Shown here: positions 44,848-57,020 of the stretch, one piece after another
Numbering within the stretch: the first letter of the stretch is position 1
How the letters are laid out: each line of letters begins with the position of its first letter
Origin: Macrostomum hystrix
Taxonomy: Eukaryota; Platyhelminthes; Macrostomidae
Length of the DNA stretch: 64,000 nucleotides
Direction: 5' to 3'
NCBI GenBank assembly: GCA_950097015.1
Contig: CATNEN010000010.1
Location: 1,690,501-1,754,500 of the forward strand
Notes under the pieces: model-generated
Seen by the model: only the letters and a program-made list of their open reading frames with translations
What the model was told of the DNA's origin: nothing
Database searches by the model: none
Translations under genes and position numbers: made by a program

Positions 44848-47800
44848 TTAGTCCAGGTACTTGGCCCGGATGGCGGCGCGCATCAACAGGCCCTTGGCCA
44901 ATCGGCGCCAGTTCTGCTCGGCCCGCTCAGACTTGGCCATAGCCGCCCGCTCCCGTTGAGCCTTGCGCTCTTCCAGCCAGGCGTCAATCAGCAGCCGGCG
45001 ATTCTCGGCGCACACAACCAGGCCTTCCAGCACCGGGCGGGCCCAGCCGGCGCCTTTGAACTCCCAGCCGGTCATGGCCGGGCAGCCGTCCACGCCGAGT
45101 CGCTTGGCAATGCGAGCCAGGCCGGGCAGGCGCAGGTGCACGCAGCCGCGGGGCAGCATACTGGGCTGGTACAGGTCCACGTTGCCGTGCTCGTTGCGAG
45201 GGACGCGGCCGTTAACAGCAATGGGCGGCTCGTAGGGCTCCGTCTGCCAACGGCCGAACAGGTCCACGCTGGCCGGCTCGCCATTGCCTTGTTCATTGAA
45301 GGCGAATCGTATAATAATAATAATATATGCAATAGTATTCGCATGAGGGCAGTGGGCACTGGCACAGCATTTGGTGACAGTGGATCCGCAGCCAGCTAGG
45401 TGGCAATGCTGCCCATTTCGCGGACTCCTGATCACACACGCACTCAGATACTGTACGCGGGCACACACACACAGGGGTGTGAACACCTGCCCTGACTCTC
45501 TCATCGCCTTGAAAGCCTGACCATTAAGGGTGCAAATTTCACGAGAAGACCTCCCGACCTCTTCGTCAGAGGTCCGAAACTCAAACTAACTCATCACCTG
45601 AAAGTCACAGGAAAAAATGAATTCACCGCTCTAAAAAGACTTGGGTCTGTAGCTTGTGGAGTTCTCATGGCCGACCTGACAAGCTCCACGGACACAGGAA
45701 GCACTCACCCAGCAGGCGCTGCTTAGCCGACATTCGCGATTTAACAACTTTGGCCGGCTTCTCTCCAGGGCGAACTACGCGGGCCTCTTTAAGCCAGGTC
45801 TCCCTGGTGTGGCAGACGTGCACGCAGTCGCGCAAATAAAACGGCTCATTACTGGGGCTGACATTGCCCTTCGTCTGAGCGTCGTCCGGGTGGATCACCT
45901 CGTACTTGAGCAGGTGCCGGCGCAGAACGTAGAGAGGATGGCCGCGAAAATCGTCCGGCCGAGAGGGCTTCGGCCGGGCAAGCAGAATGTCGGTCAGTTG
46001 GCGATCCTCGGCGGCAGACAGGGCAGCGTCGGCCGGCAGCCAGCCGGACAGAGCCGCCTCCAGCCAGGCCGGCGGGGCGCGAACTTTGCGCGTCTTGGTG
46101 CACCTGGAGCGATTTGGTGGTGGGCCGTTGAATATCTTAGGGAACGTGAATTCGATAGCACTGCAAATGGTTCCCATGGCAACGACCGCTTATTTAAAGT
46201 AACTAGAAATTTCTGACTACATAAAAAATATTAATACACGAAACCTATAAGATGTAAAGGGGTGAAGCGGCGAGGCGAAAGCTACTGATTTCAAGTCGAC
46301 AGCAGGACCACAAAAAGCCTATTCCAATGAAAAACACTATCTGGATGAAAAAACCCATTCTCAAAACCTAAAAATGCTTTTTAATAAGTTGCGGCAGTCC
46401 ACAAAGCAGGTAAGACGATAAGTCAGCAAAGGCGGTGCTCCTTACCAGTCGGCATCGTAGCGCGCTGTGACATCTCTGACTCCGCCGTCGGCATCCACGG
46501 CCATTATGTAGGTGATCGGCTTGGCGATGCGAGATCCAATGTCGTCGGGCTTGTCAACGCCATCATCGCCGCTGGTACCGCAGCCGCAGTTAAATGGCAC
46601 CCAGCGCTCGGATACGAAAACTTCGCACCAGAACTCGGGCTTCGCGAGGCCAGAGTTTTCTGTACGGCGGCTTTTCTGCCTGACCAGAGGCGGCGGTTTC
46701 ATCAGCTGCGATAGACTCGGCGGCTTTGCCGAAGCCGACTTCCGCTGCGGCTGCTTTTTGGCCGGAGGCTTCTTAACGACAGGTTCGTCATCTTCTCCTT
46801 CTGACGAATCGGAGGACGGCGGCGGCGGCGGCTTCAGCGGGGCACTCTTGGCGCGGCTGGATCGGCGAAGACCTTCAGCAGCTGACGACGCAGGTTGCTG
46901 CGGAACGGATGCTGCCACATTAAAGATTTTCGTCTTTGGCAGCTCAGTGTTTTTGGTCTTCTTAGCGGGCTCCTCTTTCGGTGTTGTCACCTTGGTCTTT
47001 TTCTTGCTTTTGTTATGCATTTTCTTGTCGACAAAGTCGCCCGCCTCTGAGCCGAAATCAATGCCACCAGCGTCTTCGTCAGCCGCCGCCGATCTAGCAG
47101 ACACATTTGTCTCCCTGACCTCCATCTGGGCCAGGGCTGCTTTCGTAAGGCGAATCGGCAGCACACGCAGAGCGGAGACGAAGCGGCAGCGCGAGACGCC
47201 ACAGGCACGCAGATGGCAGACGGCGAGAACAGCACGCAGATCGGCTGCGCTTGAGCCAACGTGACCATCGGAGGCGCACCTGATGGCGGCCTCGACAGTC
47301 AGGGCCGTTCGAAGGATGCGCGGCACGCCGGAGTCGTCAACGGTCGGGTAGGAGATGGCGAACCAGTCGGCGAATCGGCGCAGATCGTCCAGCGTAGGCC
47401 CAGCCGCCAGGGCGTTTGCCAGATCAGCTGGTGTGCGCGACAAGCAGACGGCCATCAGCTGTTTATCATTGGCCAGTCGGCTGGCCAGCTGGCATCGGGC
47501 CAGCAGAGCCAGAAAGTGCACTTTGTGCAGGTTCTCAGCCAGCAGACGCTCATGCCTCCGGCGGGCCTGCTCCGCTGCGTCAGTTTTTGGCCGGGCGCCG
47601 ACCAGAACTTCAATCGCTCCACCTCCGCCGCCTCCCTCCTCAGCGTCGCCGACTTCTTCCCAATCGTCGTCATCTTCATCTTCAATGTTGTCTTGGCTTA
47701 CGTCGTCATCCAAACGACCGCTTCGACGCGACTTCGAAGGAGAGTCTTCGCGCGTTTGAGACGTTGATGCGCCCGAAGCTGAAGGACCTGCCGCAGCCGC

Positions 47801-48771
47801 CTGCTCCTCTTCGACGTCTTCCAGAGCCTCGAGCGCCTGGCTCCAGTCGACATCGATCGTTGACTTCGACGCCGCTAGTGGTTCTTCAATCTAGGATGTG
47901 TCAAAAACGAGGAAAGAATGATAAAAACGCAATCGTATCCTATTGCCGTTCCCATTGATTTGCTTGCTATCCCATCGCCCTCAGCTTATCCCAGTGCCTA
48001 TCCTGCTATCCCATCGCCCTCAGCTTATCCCAGTGCCTATCCTGCTATCCCAGAGCCCTCAGCTTATCCCAGTGCCTTTCCTGCTATTCCACAGCCCTCA
48101 GATTATCCCAGTGCCTTATCTGCTATTCCACAGTCCTCAGCTAATCCCAGTGCCTCACCTGCTATCCCACAGCCCTCAGATTATCTCAGGCAGTGCCTTC
48201 CGGCCCTGCAAACCCCACACCATCGCTTATACGCTACCTTCTTCTTGGACTGCCTGCTAGCCCTAGATGCTGACTGCCTTGACTGGCGCGCCTTCTTAGT
48301 CGAAATCGGGCCAGCTGGCATTGCGCTCTGAAAGTCGCTGTCATTGTCCGACTCATTCTTAGCCGGCTGCAGTTTCCGTCGCCGAGCACCGCCAGCAGGC
48401 CCACTGGCGGTGGCAGCCGGGGGAGCCGTTTCAGGCAATGCAGGAAGAGCTGTGGGTTCTGAGTCACTGTCACTGCTGCTTGTGATTGAAGAATCGTCAT
48501 TGTCCGGTACATTAACACAACTTGTCTTGGAACTTTTATTTGTCCGGATCTCGGCCATCTTGTTAGCCGTTTTGTTCAGCGAAGGTCGACTCGATTTGCC
48601 AACAACTCGTTTGGCACTGGCCGTGGCAGCAACCGATGCTCGCCGGCTTCTCTTCGCGTCTGGCTGGTTCAACGTAGCCGCACTGGCTGCCGCGGTCGTC
48701 GTCGCGGCGACTGATCGGCGCGTGGCGCGCTTCAAAGGCGGCTGCTGCTGCGGCGAAGCGTTGTCAGACAT
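44848..48771 (-). CDS. XPC: XPC, nucleotide-excision-repair damage sensor
   Basis: Recognises helix-distorting DNA lesions in global-genome excision repair, with RAD23 and centrin, in the nucleus. Four exons: 48771-48238, 47890-46446, 46103-45709, 45287-44848; phases 0, 2, 1 close to give 937 residues (human 940). Exon 1 is a basic/serine-rich disordered N-terminus. Exon 2 carries the transglutaminase-like domain (HKVHFLALLARC, then after an acidic/lysine insert, FWCEVFVSERWVPFNC and YIMAVDADGGVRDVTARYDADW). Exons 3 and 4 hold the beta-hairpin domains (GHPLYVLRRHLLKYE, RDCVHVCHTRETWLKEARVV, FGRWQTEPYEPPIAVNGRVP, GCVHLRLPGL, NWRRLAKGLLMR). Intron 1 holds a minisatellite and intron 3 a SINE-like repeat. 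HELLS and RAD51 follow upstream on the same strand. Confidence 0.94.
45309..45480 (-). mobile_element. SINE-like repeat, family B, in XPC intron 3
   Basis: Matches the copy in DNAI3 intron 5 over GGCAATGCTGCCCATTTC and GACTCCTGATCACACACGCA; an (AAT)n run lies at the left end in both. Confidence 0.55.
47950..48190. repeat. 39-bp minisatellite in XPC intron 1
   Basis: About six copies of a unit with TGCTATCCCA, CCCTCAGCTTATCCCAGTGC. The unit is 13 codons long and leaves proline/serine-rich open frames on the plus strand that are not genes. Confidence 0.92.
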
Positions 48772-49708
48772 TGCCAGCTGTTGCAGGGCGGAGCGACGTT
48801 TCGGGCGGCTCTGGGCGGCCGCGTTCGGCTCAGCGGACTGGGAGCTGGCCGACTGGAGAGGCGGGGATTGAGGGGCTAGAATCTGGAGGGAAGCTCATTG
48901 TCTGCAGCAGTTTAATCCATGGACTGGGGGCACCCAAATGTCAACCCCAGCTAATACCTGAAGCAATTGCACAGCTGGGTTAACTGAAGAAATGATACAT
49001 TGTGTCTTGCTAAAATTCACTAATTGTTTCTGAAACAGCTTTTCAAGATTCGAACTCCCGAACTTTCAGTCAGAAGTCCGAAGACAGAATCACTGACGTA
49101 CTTACAACCTTCTTACATTTATTGCATTGTTATTATATTGTAATTCAGCTACTCGAATCACCACCCTGAACTGGGACCTCCAAACTACAGAATAAGCGAA
49201 TCCGCAAGTCACCACCGTTACAATCAAAGATCAACCAGCAAGTCCCAGAAAGGACGCAAAAAAGCGAAAAAGAGCTCGCGCTGGCAATGCATTTACTGTC
49301 TTGCTCGCTGACGCCGCACAAGCTACTTGGTTGGTTTCACAGACGAGAAAAAAACTTGTGGAAATTGTCACAAAGAAAAATGAAAATGAAAAAAGCTTGG
49401 CTTAAAAACACGCAGCGCAAACTAAGGTGCTCAGGTGTTGCTTAATTAATAAAGGCCCTAAACAGGTTTAAGTGAGAAAGATTGTAAGAAAAGATTCGGT
49501 GTGGCTGCGAATGCGCTAAGGGCATACTATACCATGGCTATAGTACTTAAAGTAGAAAAGATTGCGAATTGCAAATGCGCACTGAGAGTTTCTCTGAAAA
49601 ATCACTTGCCACAGTTTTATATGACAAAGCCAAAGTAAAGAAAACAAAAAAGCCTGATAATCAATATGGCAATAAATTGCGAAGCAATTGTCCTAAATGG
49701 GAAATTTA
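48772..49708. other. Spacer between HELLS and XPC
   Basis: Contains the XPC 5' region, a SINE copy (48905-49108) and AT-rich DNA. No further gene is visible. Confidence 0.6.
48905..49108 (-). mobile_element. tRNA-derived SINE, family A, copy 3
   Basis: Contains ATCCATGGACTGGGGGCACC, CCCAGCTAATACCTGAAGCA, TGTGTCTTGCTAAAATTCAC and GATTCGAACTCCCGAACTTT (inverse of a tRNA B-box), in the same order as copies 1 and 2. Confidence 0.7.
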
Positions 49709-49710
49709 TT
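49705..49710 (-). terminator. Polyadenylation signal overlapping the HELLS stop codon
   Basis: On the minus strand the last codons read GAA TAA TAAATT, so AATAAA starts inside the stop codon and the 3' untranslated region may be only 10-30 bases long. Confidence 0.5.
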
Positions 49711-52700
49711 ATTCAGCGGGGACGGAAGCAGCAACAGCAGCAGCGGTAGCGGCGTCTTTAGCCCGCCTTTCCGCCCGCAGCCGCTCCCAGTCGGCCATCA
49801 GCTCGGACCGGTCCAGCAATTTAGCCAGCTCATCGTCTGGCAGAATATTATCGTCGTCTCCGCTGTCAGCTTTGCTGCCCATAGCCGGAGCCGCCTCCGT
49901 CAGCAGAAGGTCCTCCAGTTCGCGCCTGTCCAACTTCTTCGCCTGCTCCAGAGCCTCCCGGGTTAGGGACTTGCGAAACCGCGACCGCGAGATGATCATG
50001 CGCTCCAGGGTGCGCTTGGCGTCGGCCCGGCTGACTACGCGCTCATCGATGGAGTTGGCGGTGACTAGGCGGAACACCAGCACCGGCACCGACTGGCCAA
50101 TACGGTGGCACCTGTCCTGGGCCTGCAGGTCCGCCTGGAATTGGACAGAACAGCTGCCTGTCTGACTATTTGCCTGTCTCCCCACCTGTCTATTTACCTG
50201 TCTGATCAGTCAATCTGAAGGAGTGAGCTACGCTCGCCTCTATACTGCATCAGTCGCCTGCCCACCCGTTTATTTGTTTATCAACCAACCAAATTAAATT
50301 TGGTGATTTCTATTTAGTATCTTCTGTTTCTGTCTCCCTGTCTGCATGATTCGCACCTGAGGATTCCAGTCAGAGTCGAAGATGATCACGGTATCGGCGG
50401 GTGTCAGGTTGAGGCCGAGGCCGCCAGCCCTAGTAGTCACAAGGAAGACCCCGGTGTCCGCCTCCTTGTAGAAGCGAGAGATTTCGCTGTCGCGATTCTC
50501 CAAAGATGTGCTGCCGTCCAGGCGACAGAACTTGTAGCCGCGCAGGTGGCAATAGTCCTGCGGACACAGTGGAGATAGATACTACTTTGAGGACACAACT
50601 ACAGATTTGGCAAACTGTGAAGGAAAAAAACCGGACAAACCTGCAGCAGGTCGAGTATGCAGACCCACTGGCTGAAGATCAGCACTTTGTGACCCTGTCG
50701 CTGCAGCTCCGGCAGCAACCGATCCAGCAGGCGGAACTTGCCGCTGACTCGCACCAGCTCTTCGTCCACACGGTATTGGCCGTCAGGCGTAAGAGGATAC
50801 CTGACCAGATAGGGATGGTTGCAGATCCGCTTCAGCAGTGCCATCGGATTGCGCAGGCTAACGTGCAACTCGGCGGACTCTTGGAAGCTGCCGCTGCCGC
50901 CGACGCCGAGAGCAGCGTCCAGATCGGCGACGCTGAGAATCGCATCGGCGCCGGTCGCTCTGGCAGCTCGGCCTCGTCCTTCCCCTTCGTCGTTCTCATC
51001 GACGACATCGCCCTCATCATCATCGTCGTATTGTTTTCCATCGCTGCTCTGACTGGTCTCGTCCATCTGCACCATCTGGCGAGCAAGGCGTCCTGCCCGC
51101 AGCTTCGCCTGACGCGGCCCGGCAGCGGCCGCTGCGGCAGCGACCGCTTCAAATGAGGAAGATGAGGACGACGAAGTCAGGCCAGACTCGCCGCCGCCAA
51201 CAAACTTCTCAATGGTGCGATCGACGGCCATGCGATAGAGTGCCGCCTGCTCAGGCGCCATTGGAGCATAGAGCAACTGCTCCCGCTTTGGTGGGACCTC
51301 CAAATCCACGTCGGCCTTGCACCGGCGGAGCATGAATGGCAGCAGGATCTGCTGCATAGCGGACAGCACCCGTTGCTCCTCTTCCTGCTCTAGGAGGCGG
51401 CGCTTCGCCTCGGCGTCTTGAAGGACACCAGCGTCAAACCAGGCCTCGAAGGTGCCAAGCTTCTCGAATATCTCGGGCAGTAGAAAGTTAAGCAGCGACC
51501 ACAGTTCAGTGAGATTGTTTTGTATTGGCGTGCCTGAATTAGCGAATGGATGATTAAATTTTTATGATTTATTTGGCTACATGTATTGCACATACTACAT
51601 ACAAAACTTTTAAGGCCTGCTCCGTCGAGAGATATTTCTCAGGGCCATCTCAGTCTAGAGACATGTCTCAGGGCCTGCTCAGTCTACAGACATTTCTCAG
51701 GACCTGCTTGAAACTTGAGTCTTGTCTAAGCGCTTTCCAATCTATTGAATTTAAATGTCTCCATATTTTTGTCAAAAGCCCCGTCACTGGCACTATTAAG
51801 ACTGATTTAAGGAGTTCTCGAAAAGTGTAAGTGTTAGTTCTCACCCGTGAGAATGAGCCGATGGGTACAATGGTACATGCGAAGTTCGCGAGCCAGCCGG
51901 CACTGGAAGTTCTTCACTCTATGCCCCTCGTCAACAATGAGCAGCTTCCACTGATAGCGCTGGAACACAGACCGATCGCGAATAGCCATCTCGTAGGAGG
52001 TGATAACCACCGGACTGCAGCGGGTGGCGCAGCCGGGAACAGAGGCCGGGGCACGCAGCTGGTTGCGCAGCTGGGCGCAGCGGTCCTTGCTGCCGTGGTA
52101 GAGCACCACTGGCACAGCAGGTGCGAACCTGGCAAACTCAGACCGCCAGTTGCACAATGTGGAGAGCGGGCCGACGACAAAGTAGGGGCCAGTGACACCC
52201 ATGCGGACCAGGTGGGCGATGAAGGCGATGCACTGCACCGTCTTGCCGAGGCCCATCTCGTCGCCCAGGATGCCATTGATGCCATTCTCGTACATGCGCC
52301 TCAGCCAATTGAATCCTTCGAGTTGATAGTCACGCAGCTGCCCAGTGAACAGATCTAATCGGCCGGCATCGTCTAATTCCGCTTCCGCATCCGGTTCCAC
52401 TTCCGCTTGCGGCTCTTCTTTCAGTTCCGGTTCCGCGATTGGATTTGAAGATTTGTCATCGTCAGCCTGACGATGCCGCTTAGTTGATCGCGCGGCAGCG
52501 GACGACTCGGTCTCGTCAGCCGGTCGGGATCGCTTCTTTGAACTGGCGACAGCAGCTGATGAAGACTGCGAGGCCCGGCTAACCCGCTGACTGCGACGCG
52601 TTCGCGGCGGCTCAGCCTCCTCGACTTCCGCTTTTTCAGCTTTTTCAGCGGGAGTTTCCGACTCCGCCGACTCGGACTCGACGCTGGCTGCCGGTTCAGC

Positions 52701-53135
52701 CGGCGCCTGGGCTGACTCGGTGGCAGCCGCGCCTTCCCGGTGATGCCGCTCGGCCCGGGCCAGCCGCCGGTCGAATGTTTTCTTCTCTTCCTCGATGCGG
52801 TCGACAATGAGCTTGGCGTAGACGCTGCTTTTGCGCAGCACCTCCAGGAGCTGCTGATAGCGCTCTTGCTTCTCCGCCTGCCGCTGCATCAGCCGGTTGA
52901 CGGCCGCCTGGTGCTCGGCGCGCAACAGCATCTCGGCTTGGAGAATCTCACGACCGGCGGCGAGCTCCTCAGCCAAGCCGCCGTTGGCTTCGTCAGCGGG
53001 CTGAGCAGCCTTCTTCTCGTCAGCGCATTCGCTTAGCTGGTTACTTTTAGTAGCGGCGAGCTCTGCGGTAGCGGATTGGCTGGCACACGAGACCTCGGGG
53101 TCAATGCTGTTGCTGATGTCAGTGGGGCCGGGCAT
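49709..53135 (-). CDS. HELLS: HELLS/LSH SNF2-family chromatin remodeller
   Basis: Lymphoid-specific-helicase-type nucleosome remodeller, linked in vertebrates to DNA methylation, heterochromatin and repair. Four exons: 53135-51845, 51533-50641, 50557-50357, 50134-49709; phases 1, 0, 0; 936 residues (human 838). An N-terminal coiled coil (about 55-130, with the LSH-typical YQQLLEVLRKSSVYAKL) and an acidic/basic linker precede the ATPase: DYQLEGFNWL, Walker A GDEMGLGKT (290-298), GPLSTLCNW, VITSYEMAIRDR, Walker B DEGH (401-404), LTGTPIQNNL across intron 1. Then the helicase C lobe: [74 protein letters not shown]. The extra length is in the linker and an acidic insert around exon 2. The end LLDRSELM matches LSH. 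An AG acceptor lies 17 bases before the ATG. Confidence 0.94.
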
Positions 53136-53229
53136 GTTAACTTGGCTTTCAGCTGCAATATATTTTTGGTCGTGAATTGCTTGCCTGCTTTATTCATGCA
53201 ACTTAGCTCTGCTATCCTGGGTCTGAGAA

Positions 53230-53482
53230 TCTGGGTCTGTTTAAAGCATTGGGATCTGGGAGCAAACTGTTTAAAGCATTGGGATCTGGGAGCAAACTGT
53301 TTAAAGCATTGGGATCTGGGAGCAAACTGTTTAAAGCATTGGGATCTGGGAGCAAACTGTTTAAAGCATTGGGATCTGGGAGCAAACTGTATAAAGCATT
53401 GGGATCTGGGAGCAAACTGTTTAAAGCATTGGGATCTGGGAGCAAACTGTTTAAAACATTGGGATCTGGGAGCAAACTGATT
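53230..53482. repeat. 30-bp minisatellite about 100 bp upstream of HELLS
   Basis: Eight near-perfect copies of a 30-bp unit with GGGATCTGGGAGCAAACTGT and TTAAAGCATT. Copies differ at only one or two positions, so the array is recent. The unit is ten codons long and gives repetitive open frames on both strands, which are artefacts. Confidence 0.95.
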
Positions 53483-54124
53483 TGACAAAAAAATTGAAAG
53501 CCAGAAACAAGCCAGACGTTTGACTAAATTTGGCCTACAACAAAGTCTGGTAGGCGTAACAAGATAAGCAGCGAAGGCGGCTAAAACTTTCTGATTAAAA
53601 AAGAAACCATGACAACGACAATGCGATAAAACTGGATAAACAATGACTAACGATATTCGTTTACAGTACCGTAAACGATAGACTGCGACCTAAAAAATAA
53701 TAGTAGCTAGGGATAATTCTTTTCACAATGCAGCGTCTAACAGTCGTGCAGACTTGAAATGCAACACAAATATATGAAAGTTATAAATAAAAACTGCAGT
53801 ACTAATGGTGTAACTGGTACATCAGTATTTTAGGAATTATTATAGGCAAAATAAGCATTGTGGCGGCCGCTCTCTCCAGCGCCCTGCGTGGTGCTAGGGC
53901 GGCCACCCCAACTTTGACTAGCACTTGCACTTATTTAAAATGTATATGCTTTTTCTATCGCCACCGGTGTAAATGTACTAGGCATTTAGCTTACAAAATA
54001 CGACAGAAGCACAAATTTGTTACAAATTACTTGAGCGAAAAGAGATTTTGATGCACCTAGAAACTGTAAACTACTTTGTACTTTATTAAAAATGCTAAAT
54101 ATTGAAACAAAGCGAAAAATTAGA

Positions 54125-57020
54125 CTTGGAGACCCTGGAGACGGGGGAGACCAGAATCTTGGAGACTAGTGGCTTAATCTGAGGACCAGAATCTTGGAGA
54201 CTTGTGGCTTAATCTGAGGATCAGAATCTTGGAGACTGGTGGCTTAATCTGAGGATCAGAATCTTGGAGACTGGTGGCTTAATCTGAGGATCAGAATCTT
54301 GGAGACTGGTGGCTTAATCTGAGGATCAGAATCTTGGAGACTAGTGGCTTAATCTGAGGATCAGAATCTTGGAGACTAGTGGCTTAATCTGAGGATCAGA
54401 ATCTTGGAGACTAGTGGCTTAATCTGAGGATCAGAATCTTGGAGACTAGTGGCTTAATCTGAGGATCAGAATCTTGGAGACTTGTGGCTTAATCTGAGGA
54501 CCAGAATCTTGGAGACTAGTGGCTTAATCTGAGGATCAGAATCTTGGAGACTGGTGGCTTAATCTGAGGACCAGAATCTTGGAGACTAGTGGCTTAATCT
54601 GAGGATCAGAATCTTGGAGACTGGTGGCTTAATCTGAGGATCAGAATCTTGGAGACTAGTGGCTTAATCTGAGGATCAGAATCTTGGAGACTAGTGGCTT
54701 AATCTGAGGATCAGAATCTTGGAGACTAGTGGCTTAATCTGAGGATCAGAATCTTGGAGACTAGTGGCTTAATCTGAGGACCAGAATCTTGGAGACTAGT
54801 GGCTTAATCTGAGGACCAGAATCTTGGAGACTAGTGGCTTAATCTGAGGACCAGAATCTTGGAGACTAGTGGCTTAATCTGAGGACCAGAATCTTGGAGA
54901 CTAGTGGCTTAATCTGAGGATCAGAATCTTGGAGACTAGTGGCTTAATCTGAGGACCCGAATCTTGGAGACTAGTGGCTTAATCTGAGGACCAGAATCTT
55001 GGAGACTAGTGGCTTAATCTGAGGATCAGAATCTTGGAGACTAGTGGCTTAATCTGAGGATCAGAATCTTGGAGACTAGTGGCTTAATCTGAGGACCAGA
55101 ATCTTGGAGACTAGTGGCTTAATCTGAGGATCAGAATCTTGGAGACTGGTGGCTTAATCTGAGGACCAGAATCTTGGAGACTAGTGGCTTAATCTGAGGA
55201 CCAGAATCTTGGAGACTAGTGGCTTAATCTGAGGACCAGAATCTTGGAGACTAGTGGCTTAATCTGAGGACCAGAATCTTGGAGACTAGTGGCTTAATCT
55301 GAGGATCAGAATCTTGGAGACTAGTGGCTTAATCTGAGGATCAGAATCTTGGAGACTAGTGGCTTAATCTGAGGATCAGAATCTTGGAGACTAGTGGCTT
55401 AATCTGAGGATCAGAATCTTGGAGACTAGTGGCTTAATCTGAGGACCAGAATCTTGGAGACTAGTGGCTTAATCTGAGGATCAGAATCTTGGAGACTGGT
55501 GGCTTAATCTGAGGATCAGAATCTTGGAGACTAGTGGCTTAATCTGAGGATCAGAATCTTGGAGACTAGTGGCTTAATCTGAGGATCAGAATCTTGGAGA
55601 CTGGTGGCTTAATCTGAGGATCAGAATCTTGGAGACTAGTGGCTTAATCTGAGGATCAGAATCTTGGAGACTAGTGGCTTAATCTGAGGACCAGAATCTT
55701 GGAGACTAGTGGCTTAATCTGAGGATCAGAATCTTGGAGACTAGTGGCTTAATCTGAGGATCAGAATCTTGGAGACTAGTGGCTTAATCTGAGGATCAGA
55801 ATCTTGGAGACTGGTGGCTTAATCTGAGGATCAGAATCTTGGAGACTAGTGGCTTAATCTGAGGACCAGAATCTTGGAGACTGGTGGCTTAATCTAAGGA
55901 TCAGAATCTTGGAGACTAGTGGCTTCATCTGAGGATCAGAATCTTGGAGACTAGTGGCTTAATCTGAGGATCAGAATCTTGGAGACTGGTGGCTTAATCT
56001 GAGGATCAGAATCTTGGAGACTAGTGGCTTAATCTGAGGACCAGAATCTTGGAGACTGGTGGCTTAATCTGAGGATCAGAATCTTGGAGACTAGTGGCTT
56101 AATCTGAGGATCAGAATCTTGGAGACTGGTGGCTTAATCTGAGGATCAGAATCTTGGAGACTAGTGGCTTAATCTGAGGATCAGAATCTTGGAGACTAGT
56201 GGCTTAATCTGAGGATCAGAATCTTGGAGACTGGTGGCTTAATCTGAGGATCAGAATCTTGGAGACTGGTGGCTTAATCTGAGGATCAGAATCTTGGAGA
56301 CTAGTGGCTTAATCTGAGGACCAGAATCTTGGAGACTGGTGGCTTAATCTGAGGATCAGAATCTTGGAGACTAGTGGCTTCATCTGAGGATCAGAATCTT
56401 GGAGACTAGTGGCTTAATCTGAGGATCGGAATCTTGGAGACTAGTGGCTTAATCTGAGGACCAGAATCTTGGAGACTGGTGGCTTAATCTGAGGATCAGA
56501 ATCTTGGAGACTAGTGGCTTAATCTGAGGACCAGAATCTTGGAGACTAGTGGCTTAATCTGAGGACCAGAATCTTGGAGACTGGTGGCTTAATCTGAGGA
56601 TCAGAATCTTGGAGACTAGTGGCTTAATCTGAGGATCAGAATCTTGGAGACTAGTGGCTTAATCTGAGGATCAGAATCTTGGAGACTGGTGGCTTAATCT
56701 GAGGATCAGAATCTTGGAGATTGGTGGCTTAATCTGAGGATCAGAATCTTGGAGACTGGTGGCTTAATCTGAGGATCAGAATCTTGGAGACTAGTGGCTT
56801 AATCTGAGGATCAGAATCTTGGAGACTGGTGGCTTAATCTGAGGATCAGAATCTTGGAGATTGGTGGCTTAATCTGAGGATCAGAATCTTGGAGACTGGT
56901 GGCTTAATCTGAGGTTCAGAATCTTGGAGACTGGTGGCTTAATCTGAGGATCAGAATCTTGGAGACTAGTGGCTTAATCTGAGGATCAGAATCTTGGAGA
57001 CTGGTTGCCTAGTCTGACAA
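54125..57020. repeat. 35-bp satellite-like array, about 82 copies
   Basis: Unit of 35 bp: GAGGATCAGAATCTTGGAGA followed by CTAGTGGCTTAATCT. Copies are very uniform; recurrent single-site variants are GATC/GACC near the start and CTAGTGG/CTGGTGG. The mixture of variants along the array suggests ongoing homogenisation. It fills most of the gap between RAD51 and HELLS. Confidence 0.98.

Noticed and set aside
46512-47264. 250-residue plus-strand frame opposite XPC exon 2
   Set aside because: Antisense shadow in GC-rich coding DNA; no family signal.
50506-51156. 216-residue plus-strand frame opposite HELLS exon 2
   Set aside because: Antisense shadow; the minus strand encodes helicase motifs.
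53033-53488. Overlapping repetitive frames on both strands (CFKQFAPRSQ, LLPDPNALNS, HWDLGANCLK)
   Set aside because: Translations of the 30-bp array; coding on several strands at once is not credible.
54125-57020. Regular repeats resembling a CRISPR array
   Set aside because: Units are contiguous tandem copies with no unique spacers, in a eukaryotic genome.
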